Shown piece by piece: positions 1-6,479 of a stretch of DNA of 14,474 nucleotides. Both the position numbers and the translations under genes were made by a program. The notes under the pieces were generated by a model, which was not told where the DNA came from, did no database searches, and saw only the letters and a list, made by a program, of their open reading frames with translations. Position 1 is the stretch's first letter. Every line of letters begins with the position of its first letter. The stretch is from CAZGKX01 sp964525945 (GTDB taxonomy: Bacteria; Pseudomonadota; Gammaproteobacteria; Legionellales; Legionellaceae). The stretch covers positions 1-14,474 of the forward strand of contig CAZGKX010000062.1 of NCBI GenBank assembly GCA_964525945.1. The letters are read 5' to 3'.

Positions 1-39
1 ATTTGAGATCAAAAAAGTAGCTTAGCAATGTGTCCGATT

Positions 40-420
40 TTATCGGGCAAGATCAAAGATATAGAGATAAGTTACATCCGTCCTTTTAATGACAAAGCTT
101 ATTCCATGATCAATATTGAAAAAATCTCTACCTTGTAAGTAAACAGGGGACTTTTTATCCATCTCAGACCATAGAAAATATCCTCTTGGTAGAAGGTGCT
201 CAATATCAATTGCTCCCACTGTATCGTATAAGGCGTTTTTATAAAAATGATCGATCCAACCGGCATTATTTGTTAGAAGCTCTCTTGAGCAGTCATTATG
301 ATATATTTTTATATAGTTAAAATAAGTAATACCAATTGGATTTAATACAGGATCGCAAATTTGCCGAATAAGATTACTACTAGTTAAAGAAAAGTGCTTT
401 TCTAAGTTTAAACCGACCAT
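40..420 (-). pseudogene. Truncated LuxR-type N-terminal (autoinducer-binding-like) domain
   Basis: The 126-residue product resembles the N-terminal sensor half of LuxR-family regulators found in multiple copies in Legionella: a segment with ITYFNYIKIY, then LLTNN, HLLPRGYFLWSE and YFNIDHGISFVIKR. Full-length relatives end in a LuxR HTH, and none is present here. The frame stops at TAA (40-42), right after IFDLAR. Another frame stays open for about ten codons past that point, so a frameshift may have caused the stop. The ATG at 418-420 has AGGAA about eight bases upstream, and the gene starts 19 bases after the LOG gene stop, so the two are probably cotranscribed. Without the HTH it cannot act as a normal DNA-binding regulator. 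The family call is from remembered sequence patterns and is moderately sure; that it is broken is an inference. Confidence 0.6.
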
Positions 421-439
421 ACTTTAATTTCCTATTCTT

Positions 440-1009
440 TTAACAACGTTCTGTTTCCAATGAACAGCATGTTGACAGTTCAGATAGTAATAATACTGGG
501 CAGGCATTGATTTTAGGTATTTGCGCTTGCGTTTTAGAGACAAAGCCGTACTTCTCAGCATTGGATATGAAAGAAAACAAACCATCAAAATAGCTATCAA
601 GGTTTAGAAATCCAATTGGCTTATTAAAGGCACCTATTTTAATAGCATTCCAGGTATCAAAAGCCTCTTCCAAAGTACCTAAGCCTCCAGGCATCACAAT
701 AAATGCCTCGGCTTTTTGTTGCATTAGCATTTTTCTTTCTTGCATAGTTTTGGTGATAATAAGTTCATCTATTGAAGTTAAAGGTTTTTCTAAAGCAAGA
801 AGATTCTCAGGGATTATCCCTGTTACTTTTCCCCCTGAGTCCATTACGCTAGTTGCTAATAGCCCCATTAATCCCAGACTAGAACCGCCATAAATCAAAC
901 GGATATTCGAATGAGCTATTTGATGCCCTAATTGAATCACAGCATCTTTAAAGAACGTGGAACTACCAAATTTTGCACCCAGATAAACACATATTGATTT
1001 CACATTCAT
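440..1009 (-). CDS. LOG-family (TIGR00730) nucleotide 5'-monophosphate phosphoribohydrolase-like protein
   Basis: A 189-residue Rossmann-fold protein with the two LOG signatures: GGSSLGLMG at residues 41-49 (canonical GGGxxGLMG with the third Gly as Ser) and PGGLGTLEE at 107-115. The MQERK around residues 89-93 fits the conserved MxxRK. Family members cleave the N-glycosidic bond of nucleoside monophosphates; in plants and some bacteria this releases cytokinins, while in other bacteria the substrate is often unknown. It should be cytosolic. An upstream TTG allows two more residues, but the ATG at 1007-1009 is preferred because MNVKSICVYLGA matches the usual family N-terminus. Its first 17 coding bases and 27 upstream bases recur exactly, inverted, at 6995-7038. 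The LuxR-like fragment follows in the same direction. Confidence 0.9.
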   Translation of the reverse strand: MNVKSICVYLGAKFGSSTFFKDAVIQLGHQIAHSNIRLIYGGSSLGLMGLLATSVMDSGGKVTGIIPENLLALEKPLTSIDELIITKTMQERKMLMQQKAEAFIVMPGGLGTLEEAFDTWNAIKIGAFNKPIGFLNLDSYFDGLFSFISNAEKYGFVSKTQAQIPKINACPVLLLSELSTCCSLETERC

Positions 1010-1036
1010 CGCCAAAAATTAAAAGTGTAGAGGATA
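993..1036 (-). repeat. 44-bp perfect inverted repeat, left copy
   Basis: The reverse complement of this stretch is identical over all 44 bases to 6995-7038. Here it covers the LOG gene's start codon, its first codons (MNVKSI) and the leader before them. Similarity ends abruptly on both sides. Because MNVKSI fits the family N-terminus, this is taken as the original copy. Confidence 0.95.
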
Positions 1037-1294
1037 ACTTATAAGTAATTTATTTCATATACGTAGAAAATACGTGTGACCAGCATAAATTCAGCCGCTA
1101 TTCAATGTTCCATCTAAACAGAATAAAACTCTAAAAACATCGTATCTGGCCATTGTGTTTTAGTCGTGGAGAGCATGTTTTTGCCATTTTTATGAAATGA
1201 GGAAACATGTCTTTTTAGATACTACATCTAGAAAGACCGAAGACGAGATAAGTTTTGAACACATTACAAGCCAACAAAACAATTCGTGAGTCGT
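1037..1294. other. Intergenic stretch between divergent genes
   Basis: This separates the LOG gene (minus) from the winged-helix gene (plus). It should hold the LOG promoter, but I see no strong -35/-10 pair. A small inverted repeat, ACGTA-GAAAA-TACGT, lies at 1061-1075, and a CATGTTT/AAACATG pair at about 1174-1209. No open frame here looks like a gene. Confidence 0.5.
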
Positions 1295-1326
1295 GATTCG
1301 CGATTCGCGATTCGCAAATTGCGAAT
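1295..1326. promoter_or_regulatory. Operator-like element: three GATTCGC heptamers running into a 17-bp palindrome
   Basis: GATTCGC occurs three times head to tail (1295-1315). The last copy runs into a perfect palindrome, ATTCGCAA-A-TTGCGAAT (1310-1326). It lies 45 bp upstream of the winged-helix gene's ATG. This layout suits a binding site for an autoregulating DNA-binding protein, most likely the winged-helix protein itself. The repeats and palindrome are seen directly; the operator role is inferred. Confidence 0.6.
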
Positions 1327-1370
1327 ATATGGGTTAAACTATAAATAGAATATCTATTGAGGATTCATTG

Positions 1371-1901
1371 ATGCTAAAACCACAAGACATCGTGATACTT
1401 TTAAAAATACTATCAACCAAAAATCTTGAGCAACCACCTCAAAAAGATTTGGCAACCTATTTATGCATGAGCGCCTCTGAAATTCACGAAGGAATTAAGC
1501 GATTAGAGCTATCTGGGTTGTTGGGCCCAGCTCTTCGTGATCAAAGTAGAATAGTACGTACTGTAATAAAGTCTGCTTGCGAAGAATGTTTAATTTCTGG
1601 CGTGAAATATTTTTTCCCCGTTCAGCTAGGAGCATATACGCGAGGGATCGCCACGAGTTATGCTGCTCCCATTTTTGAAAAACATATTATGCTCGGCGAT
1701 GATCCGATTCCGGTATGGCCCTATGCTGAAGGTGAGCATCGTGGTTTAGCTTTGGAGCCGTTGTATCGTTCAGTTCCTCAATCAATTGCAAAACATCCCG
1801 ATCAACCTTTTTATGAGTTACTGGTCATTATTGATGCTATTCGGGCTGGACGAGTAAGAGAACGCAATATTGCCATTAAATTATTACGAGAAAGAATATG
1901 A
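1371..1901 (+). CDS. Winged-helix DNA-binding protein paired with a nucleotidyltransferase (probable antitoxin or regulator)
   Basis: A 176-residue protein. Residues about 22-52 (QKDLATYLCMSASEIHEGIK, then a recognition-helix segment ending LELSGLL) read as a winged HTH of the MarR/AbiEi-like sort. The rest, including the stretch around VWPYAEGEHRG, is not a domain I can name. The ATG at 1371 is chosen over the TTG just before it because GAGG lies eight bases upstream. The stop overlaps the next start as ATGA, so the two genes are translationally coupled. Nucleotidyltransferase toxins of the AbiEii/MNT superfamily are usually preceded by a DNA-binding antitoxin; by that analogy this is the antitoxin or repressor, and the repeats at 1295-1326 may be its operator. 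The toxin-antitoxin assignment is inferred from gene order and is not proven. Confidence 0.7.
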   Translation: MLKPQDIVILLKILSTKNLEQPPQKDLATYLCMSASEIHEGIKRLELSGLLGPALRDQSRIVRTVIKSACEECLISGVKYFFPVQLGAYTRGIATSYAAPIFEKHIMLGDDPIPVWPYAEGEHRGLALEPLYRSVPQSIAKHPDQPFYELLVIIDAIRAGRVRERNIAIKLLRERI

Positions 1902-2602
1902 ATCACAAAAATAAACGTGCAACATCAAATTTAAAGATGCTAGAGTTCGTTGCACGAAAACTAGGTGAATTAAATGATGAGGTTGTTTATCTGGGAGGCT
2001 GCACCACTGCTCTTTTTATTAATGATCCCATATCGCTGGATGTTCGACCTACACTGGATGTTGATTGCATTATTGATGTTATTTCATTGGGACAATATTA
2101 CAAATTTGAAAACAAATTAAAAGAAAAAGGATTTCATCGTTCAATGAATGATGATGTTGCTTGCCGTTGGCATTTTGACGATATCATTCTCGATGTAATG
2201 CCTACCGACGAAAAAATCTTGGGTTGGGGAAATCACTGGTATAAAGAAGCAATAAAACATGCTATTGCCCATCAAATCTGTGATGATCTCGCAATAAAAT
2301 CTGTCACGGCCCCTTATTTTTTGGCAACCAAAATAGAAGCATTTAACTCGAGAGGAAATAATGATTTTCTCGGTAGTCATGATTTTGAAGACATTATTAC
2401 GGTCATTGCAGGATGTGTTGAAATTGCCGATGAAATAAACAGGTCGGATGATAGCTTAAAGCTACATCTAAAGGTTATATTGGGTGATTTACTGAAGAAC
2501 GATCAATTTGTGCAATCATTACCTGGGCATGTAAGCGATGGTCCAGTGACATCACAACGAGTTCAAACTGTAGTAGAGCGAATTAGAAAAATATCAATGT
2601 AA
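1898..2602 (+). CDS. AbiEii/AbiGii-like nucleotidyltransferase (probable toxin)
   Basis: A 234-residue protein with the minimal nucleotidyltransferase core: GG at residues 33-34 (VYLGGCTTALF), the metal-binding pair D54xD56 in TLDVDCI, and a plausible third acidic residue at D99 in IILDVMPTD. A Lys in LATKIEAF (145) followed by SHDFEDI is the usual downstream pattern of AbiEii-like proteins. Known members transfer nucleotides to tRNA or other targets and stop growth, for example during phage infection. All expected catalytic residues are present, so it is probably active. It starts inside the stop codon of the winged-helix gene (ATGA), which points to one functional unit. What it modifies cannot be told from sequence. 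A core metabolic nucleotidyltransferase is less likely given the island-like setting. Confidence 0.8.
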   Translation: MNHKNKRATSNLKMLEFVARKLGELNDEVVYLGGCTTALFINDPISLDVRPTLDVDCIIDVISLGQYYKFENKLKEKGFHRSMNDDVACRWHFDDIILDVMPTDEKILGWGNHWYKEAIKHAIAHQICDDLAIKSVTAPYFLATKIEAFNSRGNNDFLGSHDFEDIITVIAGCVEIADEINRSDDSLKLHLKVILGDLLKNDQFVQSLPGHVSDGPVTSQRVQTVVERIRKISM

Positions 2603-2618
2603 TGAATAGGCACTAAAA

Positions 2619-2815
2619 ATGAAATTGGCGTGGTTGACTGATATTCATCTTAATTTTCTTGATAATGACGCTCGAAAAAAATTTTACGATGAAATTCTTA
2701 TTACGCATTGCGATGCGCTATTGAAATGAAGCAACGTCCAAAAAAAATTATTATATTAATGCACGTTCCTCCTTTCTGGGTTTTGATTCAACAGGACATT
2801 TGGTGTAATCCATAA
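2619..2815 (+). pseudogene. Metallophosphoesterase remnant (N-terminus plus one internal motif)
   Basis: A frame from ATG 2619 to TGA 2729 begins MKLAWLTDIHLNFL; the DxH is the first metal-binding motif of calcineurin-like phosphoesterases. A second overlapping frame, from ATG 2726 to TAA 2815, gives KIIILMHVPPFW, which resembles the late THVPPF motif of the same family. Only about 65 of the usual 200-plus residues remain, and the motifs between (GDxxD, GNHE) are gone. This looks like a deletion joining the two ends of one gene. It starts 16 bases after the nucleotidyltransferase stop, so the ancestral operon may have had three genes: winged helix, nucleotidyltransferase and phosphoesterase. 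Confidence 0.65.
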
Positions 2816-2827
2816 GTGCACAATTAA

Positions 2828-3232
2828 ATGGTCAATAAAGATAAATGGGAGAAATTGACAGAGCGGATGGTAAGGCTTCATATTACTGAAGCGGATCTTG
2901 TCGAAAAATTTATCTTGGGCAGTGGCAAAGGCGGCCAAAATCTGCACAAAACGGCATCAACTGTTTATTTGAAGCATCTGCCATCCGGTTTGGAGGTAAA
3001 ATGTCAGGAATCCAGAAGTCGTGATGATAATCGCTATTTTGCACGAGAGCGGCTTTGTGATAAATTGCATTCGAGCATAAGTGATGAAAAAACAAAAGAA
3101 CAGCAACGAATTGAAAAGTTAAAACGTCAAAAAAAGCGTAGATCAAGACGATCAAAGCAAAAAACGCTGGATGAAAAATCCAAACAAGGGCAATTAAAAA
3201 GCTTAAGAAGAAAGCCTCAATCTTTTGAGTAG
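2828..3232 (+). CDS. GGQ-containing release-factor-like protein (RF-1 domain, ribosome rescue type)
   Basis: A 134-residue protein with GSGKGGQNLHKTAS (residues about 31-44), the catalytic GGQ loop that triggers peptidyl-tRNA hydrolysis in the ribosome. There is no codon-recognition domain, as in the ArfB and C12orf65-like families. The C-terminus is strongly basic (RIEKLKRQKKRRSRRSKQK), as in rescue factors whose tail enters the empty mRNA channel of stalled ribosomes. SRSRDDNRYFARERL is typical of the RF-1-like family in Legionella-type genomes. No good ribosome binding site precedes ATG 2828; a start at ATG 2867 is possible, but KWEKLTERM also looks like family sequence. The length is normal and all key residues are present. 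It is closer to the general release-factor-like group than to classical ArfB. Confidence 0.85.
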   Translation: MVNKDKWEKLTERMVRLHITEADLVEKFILGSGKGGQNLHKTASTVYLKHLPSGLEVKCQESRSRDDNRYFARERLCDKLHSSISDEKTKEQQRIEKLKRQKKRRSRRSKQKTLDEKSKQGQLKSLRRKPQSFE

Positions 3233-3523
3233 GTTGAATGGAGAGGCAAACTTAAAGGGTTTATTGCGGGTTTATTCATCGACAATAAAGGACGAGCACA
3301 GACAACAGAGTAGATGGTTTCCTTCCCTTACAGTGTCCTGATTTTATATGGGCTTTCGTAGTCTTTCATGGTTTTTGAGGTTTGGGTCAAATCATAGGGA
3401 AGTGAACCCGCAGGAATTATTTGTAATCTATTGATTTATATAACTTAAATATATGTTCATATCATTCTGGGGCAGGAACGGGGCATTTTACGCTATTCAC
3501 GCCGTGCACATATCATTCACCAA
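3233..3523. other. Non-coding stretch with a possible att-like repeat (copy A, about 3281-3390)
   Basis: No gene is visible. The segment starting GACAATAAAGGACG and ending near CTTTCATGGTTTTTGAGG resembles, in the same order, the stretch at about 5063-5170 (GACAATTAAAGGCCG, then GTATTTCATGAAACTGAGG). The match is partial, strongest at the two ends. Such sequences often accompany tyrosine-integrase attachment ends, but no integrase is seen here, so that meaning is inference. Confidence 0.35.
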
Positions 3524-3576
3524 TTAATATTGAAGCTCATTTAAAACCTTTTCTAACGTCTGAATACTATCCATTA

Positions 3577-4176
3577 TTTTTTCAGCCCACTTTTCCAGTA
3601 CTTTACTGATGTATTCCGGGCGTTGTCACAGCGTATTTGCTTGGGTTTACCTCGCCACTCAATGACTTGATTCAGCGTTCGTATCACACGCTCTGCTGGC
3701 AATGACAAATCTACCTCGATCGCTAGACCTTGACGATTGAAGTCATCAAGTACATTGAATAGACGATAATTACGACCACTTGCCAACTGATCATGCATAA
3801 AATCCATTGACCAACATTCGTTGATGGCCAATGACACCGTCAATGTTTCGGATTTTTCCCTGATTAACCGCTTTTTCGGTTTAATTCGCATGTTCAGCTC
3901 CAGTTCTAGGTCTATTCGATAAACGCGTTTGTGATTCCACGCAAATCCCTTCACATTACGCAAGTACAAAAAGCACAGGCCAAAGCCCCAGTTACGCTGA
4001 TTCTGTGTCAAACGCAATAACCCATCGGCTATCATGGTGTTTTCATCGTTTAACTTGGGTTGATACCGAAAACAGGTTTTGCTGATACCAAACAGCTCAC
4101 ATGACAAGCGAACCGAAATATCCTTTTTTTCCACCGCCTTTTGCGCCAACTCCTTCCGACGCGACGGTGTTACCAC
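3577..4176 (-). pseudogene. IS3-family OrfB transposase, frameshifted and 3'-truncated
   Basis: The 200-residue frame carries the IS3 HTH_21-like region (NQRNWGFGLCFLYLRN), the first catalytic Asp in WSMDFMHD (residue 125) and the second in IRCDN (184). Just after CDN the frame slips: the expected GPEYIS is read as ARNTS because one base is missing near 3617-3622. In the next frame the product continues GPEYISKVLEKWAEK and then diverges, ending at TAA 3524-3526. The DDE glutamate region is absent, so the enzyme is dead. The GTG at 4174-4176 is the frame's first start, but in intact relatives OrfB is made as an OrfAB fusion. Confidence 0.85.
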
Positions 4177-4370
4177 TTTTTTTCAATGGCCTCCTTGAGG
4201 ATTTCCGCTTTCAAACGTTCTTCTGCATACATCTTTTTAAGACGCCTATTTTCATCTTCCAGCTCTTTTAAACGTGACATCATGGGGATATCCATACCGC
4301 CATATTTAGCGCGCCATTTATAAAATGTGGCTGAGCTAATCAGATGCTCACGGCATACTTGTGGAAACTT
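4170..4370 (-). pseudogene. IS3-family OrfA, 5'-truncated
   Basis: Reading on the minus strand gives VCREHLISSATFYKWRAKYGG followed by MSRLKELEDENRRLKKM and ERLKAEILKEAIEKKW, then TAA at 4170-4172. This is the second half of an IS3 HTH and the leucine-zipper region that mediates OrfA/OrfAB multimerisation. The usual N-terminal 25 or so residues are missing. The A-run in AIEKK is the programmed -1 slippage site that fuses OrfA to OrfB. The frame stays open upstream, but that sequence no longer resembles the family. Confidence 0.8.
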
Positions 4371-4396
4371 GCAAATTATATCGTAACAGATACAAT
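4369..4396 (+). promoter_or_regulatory. Candidate promoter of the HigBA-type operon
   Basis: TTGCAA (4369-4374), a 16-bp spacer, then TACAAT (4391-4396), 31 bases before the toxin ATG. TATC and GATA arms inside and next to the spacer could be part of an operator. The -35 sits at the edge of the IS3 remnant, so the IS may have supplied part of the promoter. Confidence 0.45.
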
Positions 4397-4427
4397 TATA
4401 TTGAAATGGATATAAAAATAATAATAA

Positions 4428-4749
4428 ATGAAACCAATACGATTTTTAGGTGATTCACTAACCCGTTTGCGGGAGTTTGATGCTGATGCGAAACAGGATG
4501 CGGGTTACCAGCTGGATAAAGTACAAGGTGGTGAGCAACCTGATGATTTTAAACCCATGCCTTCAATTGGCAACGGTGTTGACGAAATTAGAATTTGGGA
4601 CGAGTCGGGAACTTATCGTATCATATATACAGCAAGACTTTCGGATGCGGTATGTCTTACATGCATTTCAAAAGAAGACTCAAGCCACAGCAAAACGTGA
4701 CATTGATCTTGCAAAAGCACGTTTTACTGAACTGATGAGGAGCAAATAG
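4428..4749 (+). pseudogene. higB: HigB/RelE-like (phage Gp49-like) toxin, frameshifted
   Basis: The first frame (4428-4700) gives MKPIRFLGDSLTRLREFDAD and EIRIWDESGTYRIIYTARLSDAV, the Gp49-like toxin core of mRNA interferases. It then slips into CLTCISKED. The expected ending, YVLHAFQKKTQATAKRDIDL and LAKARFTELMRSK, is present in the frame that ends at TAG 4747-4749. Comparing GCGGTATGTCTTA with the expected GCGGTATATGTCTTA suggests two bases lost near 4651. The C-terminal third holds residues normally needed for activity, so the toxin is probably inactive, unless the shift is a sequencing error. The antitoxin follows after two bases. The symbol is given by family likeness only. Confidence 0.8.
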
Positions 4750-4751
4750 AG

Positions 4752-5033
4752 ATGAGTAAAGTAGAAAGCTTCGATAATATTTGGGATGCAATTGCTGATA
4801 CCGCTGGAGAGTCAGCTAATATACAAGCGAAAGCTGCATTGATGCGCCAGATTGTCGCGATTGTTAAAAAAAATGATTGGAAACAAGTTGAAGCAGCTCA
4901 ACATTGCGGAATCACCCAACCACGTTTGAATGATATGTTACGTGGTCGTATTTCTCGATTTTCATTAGATGCATTGGTCAACATTGCTGCCGCTATTGGG
5001 CAACGTGTTCATATTGAATTAGAAGCTGCATAA
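4752..5033 (+). CDS. higA: HigA-like XRE-family HTH antitoxin
   Basis: A 93-residue protein with a helix-turn-helix at residues about 40-77: WKQVEAAQHCGITQPRLNDM followed by LRGRISRFSLDALVNI. It matches the XRE/HTH_37 antitoxins found downstream of Gp49-like toxins. The order toxin then antitoxin is characteristic of HigBA. The TAG of the toxin frame and this ATG are two bases apart, and GAG lies just before the ATG. It should bind and neutralise the toxin and repress its own promoter. It is intact although the toxin next to it is frameshifted, which is the expected order of decay because losing the antitoxin first would be lethal. Confidence 0.85.
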   Translation: MSKVESFDNIWDAIADTAGESANIQAKAALMRQIVAIVKKNDWKQVEAAQHCGITQPRLNDMLRGRISRFSLDALVNIAAAIGQRVHIELEAA

Positions 5034-5438
5034 TCACCGGCACCAAAACGGCACCATTTGCAGACAATTAAAGGCCGTGAAAGACAACTTAGTGTATTTT
5101 GGATAAAGGGCGACAAGCTATAAGTGATGTGGTTTTTTATGGTCTTTGATGGTATTTCATGAAACTGAGGTCTGATGTGGCATGGAGTAGATGAAAATGA
5201 TTGGTCAACAACGAATCTAATTCTGACTTGTATGGCTGAATGTTTTCAAAAAATTCTAATGTATCGGTAACAAAAGTACTGATAAATCAATTTGAAAAAA
5301 CAGACAAGTGCCTTCGAAAATAACGAATTAACGAAGGCATTGTCAGGATACGTTTTTAGGTGGCTCCTCTTTTTCAGACTAACACCTAGAACAGGACGGT
5401 TGAGGATGCTTGTATGGCTAAGCTGTTCAATAGCGAGC
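5034..5438. other. Non-coding stretch with possible att-like repeat (copy B, about 5063-5170) and a hairpin
   Basis: It starts with two GGCACC boxes five bases apart (5040-5056), then copy B of the partial direct repeat described at 3281-3390. Between the two copies lie the IS3 remnant and the HigBA pair. The rest, apart from the hairpin at 5303-5344, shows no convincing gene; its short frames have no recognisable content. Confidence 0.35.
5303..5344. repeat. Hairpin: 13-bp inverted repeat with one bulged base
   Basis: GACAA(g)TGCCTTCG and CGAAGGCATTGTC pair over 13 bases around a 15-base AT-rich loop. No T-run follows in either direction, so an intrinsic terminator is not clearly supported. 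It could be a MITE end, an RNA structure or the end of a lost element. Confidence 0.6.
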
Positions 5439-5871
5439 TCAGAATTTAATAACGTTTAGTGGCTCCATTAAACAAATTTCATGATATAAATCACGTAACA
5501 TGCGATTAATTTTTGCTCGTTGAAAACTTAATATATTCCCACTGAATTTTTCTTTTGCTAATAAGAATAACTGAACATAAACTTCTTCATACAATTGATC
5601 ATGGATGATTGTTAATCGATTATAGTTGTCTGCATCTGCTATTTCATTTAAAACTAAAGGGGTAAGACCATTTACACAAATAAATGTATGACTCAATGAT
5701 TCTTGTGTAAGCTCGTAGGCTTGGATAACTTGCTCTTTAGCAAGTTCAATATCTACGCCATATAGTAAATATGGCGTATCTAATTAGATCAATTAACTGA
5801 AATTTATTGCGTATTCGTATTTCCATTGTTTTGTTTACCAGGCTTTTTCCATTGATATTTAGCGCAATCAT
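5439..5871 (-). pseudogene. Third gene behind ParD/RelE, unrecognised and apparently frameshifted
   Basis: An ATG at 5869-5871 with a good AGGAG six bases upstream opens a 41-codon frame (MIALNINGKSLVNKTMEIRI, ending FTIWRRY) that stops at 5746-5748. A second frame without a good start overlaps it and runs to TAA at 5439: GVDIELAKEQVIQAYELTQE, then LTPLVLNEIADADNYNRL and MLRDLYHEICLMEPLNVIKF. The most likely reading is one gene of about 140 residues broken by a frameshift near the perfect palindrome at 5754-5778. It starts 19 bases after the RelE/ParE toxin stop, so it was probably in that operon. I do not recognise the protein. Confidence 0.5.
5754..5778. repeat. Perfect 10-bp inverted repeat with 5-base loop
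   Basis: TACGCCATAT and ATATGGCGTA flank AGTAA. It lies where the two frames of the broken third gene overlap. It could be a small insertion that broke the gene, or a binding site; sequence alone does not decide. Confidence 0.7.
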
Positions 5872-5890
5872 TTAATCTCCTGGTATAAAT

Positions 5891-6169
5891 TTATCTACTT
5901 TTAAGGTCACGATAAAAGTTTTCATGCACACCTAATGCCAATAATAAACGTTGTGTAGCATCCCACTCATAGGCTAAAAGAAATTCTTGATGATGAATTT
6001 TAAATTTATAAACAAATACTCCGGATAAATCCCCTCGTTTTTCATTCCCAATTTGAGGGTTTTTAATAATTTCTTTAATTGCATTATTTACAATCAATTG
6101 TTGAGAAAGCGGTAACTTTTTATAAGCTTTTTTAAAAGCAGGCATTTGCTTTATATTGATATCACTCAC
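5891..6169 (-). CDS. RelE/ParE-family toxin
   Basis: A protein of about 92 residues with the RelE/ParE pattern: MPAFKKAYKKLPLSQQ (N-terminal basic helices), NPQIGNEKRGDLSGVFVYKF (the loop and the strand), and HHQEFLLAYEW and LLLALGVHENFYRDLK (the last strands). A basic and aromatic C-terminal region is present, so it may be active as an mRNA interferase or gyrase poison; sequence does not decide which. A TTG at 6181 would add four residues, but the GTG at 6167-6169 is preferred because GAGGA lies six bases upstream. This start overlaps the ParD-like gene's end by eight bases, so the two are translationally coupled. The order antitoxin then toxin fits ParDE-type pairs. Confidence 0.8.
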   Translation of the reverse strand: MSDINIKQMPAFKKAYKKLPLSQQLIVNNAIKEIIKNPQIGNEKRGDLSGVFVYKFKIHHQEFLLAYEWDATQRLLLALGVHENFYRDLKSR

Positions 6170-6389
6170 TTTTTTCCTCAAAATTAAAAGGCTCCGCTAG
6201 TGATTTATCTTGAAGCTTTGATAAAAGCACATCTTTTATAAATTCGATGGGTAAGTCAGGATTATCCAATGCGCATTTTCCTAGCTTGGCCCAATATTCA
6301 ATTTGATTCGGGATAGATCGAAATTCAGCAGAAGCAACTTTTTTTGCCTCGTAATAAATTGATTCATCAATTCTAATAGGAATACCCAT
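6162..6389 (-). CDS. ParD-like antitoxin
   Basis: A small protein (75 residues from ATG 6389; an ATG one codon earlier is also possible) with MGIPIRIDESIYYEAKKVAS then RSIPNQIEYWAKLGK. This is the ParD-like ribbon-helix-helix pattern (PF11903-type): a short N-terminal strand that contacts DNA, followed by two helices. The C-terminal half, PDLPIEFIKDVLLSKLQ and after, would wrap the toxin. The later ATG is preferred because AGG lies about six bases before it. It overlaps the toxin gene by eight bases, and the palindrome just upstream is a likely autoregulatory operator. Confidence 0.8.
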   Translation of the reverse strand: MGIPIRIDESIYYEAKKVASAEFRSIPNQIEYWAKLGKCALDNPDLPIEFIKDVLLSKLQDKSLAEPFNFEEKSE

Positions 6390-6415
6390 CATTCACCTAC
6401 AATAGTTACATTTAG

Positions 6416-6454
6416 CTACATTTGTAGTATAGCATTTTTAGTAATTAAGAACAA
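6416..6454 (-). promoter_or_regulatory. Promoter and operator of the ParD/RelE operon
   Basis: On the minus strand, TTGTTC (6449-6454), a 17-bp spacer and TATACT (6426-6431) with a TG one base before it make a good sigma-70 extended -10 promoter. The palindrome CTACATTTGTAG (6416-6427) overlaps the -10 and downstream edge, a place where an antitoxin would block RNA polymerase. A related half-site, TTACATTTAGC, lies next to it. Confidence 0.65.
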
Positions 6455-6479
6455 TTTTTTTATTTTAGATTGTGAGCCT

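Larger units (their letters stand above)
3577..4370 (-). mobile_element. IS3-family insertion sequence remnant, cut at both ends
   Basis: The remnant holds the 3' part of orfA and the 5' two-thirds of orfB, with a run of seven A (4174-4180 on the plus strand as T) at the usual -1 frameshift site between them. The start of orfA and the last third of orfB are missing, as are recognisable terminal inverted repeats. Sequence after the orfB residues WAEK and before the orfA segment VCREH is unrelated to IS3, which sets the approximate borders. Confidence 0.85.

Noticed and set aside
1295..1315. GATTCGC repeats as a CRISPR or tandem-repeat array
   Set aside because: Only three 7-bp units with no spacers, next to a palindrome and just upstream of a gene; an operator fits better.
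4141..4323. 60-codon plus-strand frame in the IS3 remnant
   Set aside because: It is antisense to the OrfA/OrfB junction and has no family likeness.
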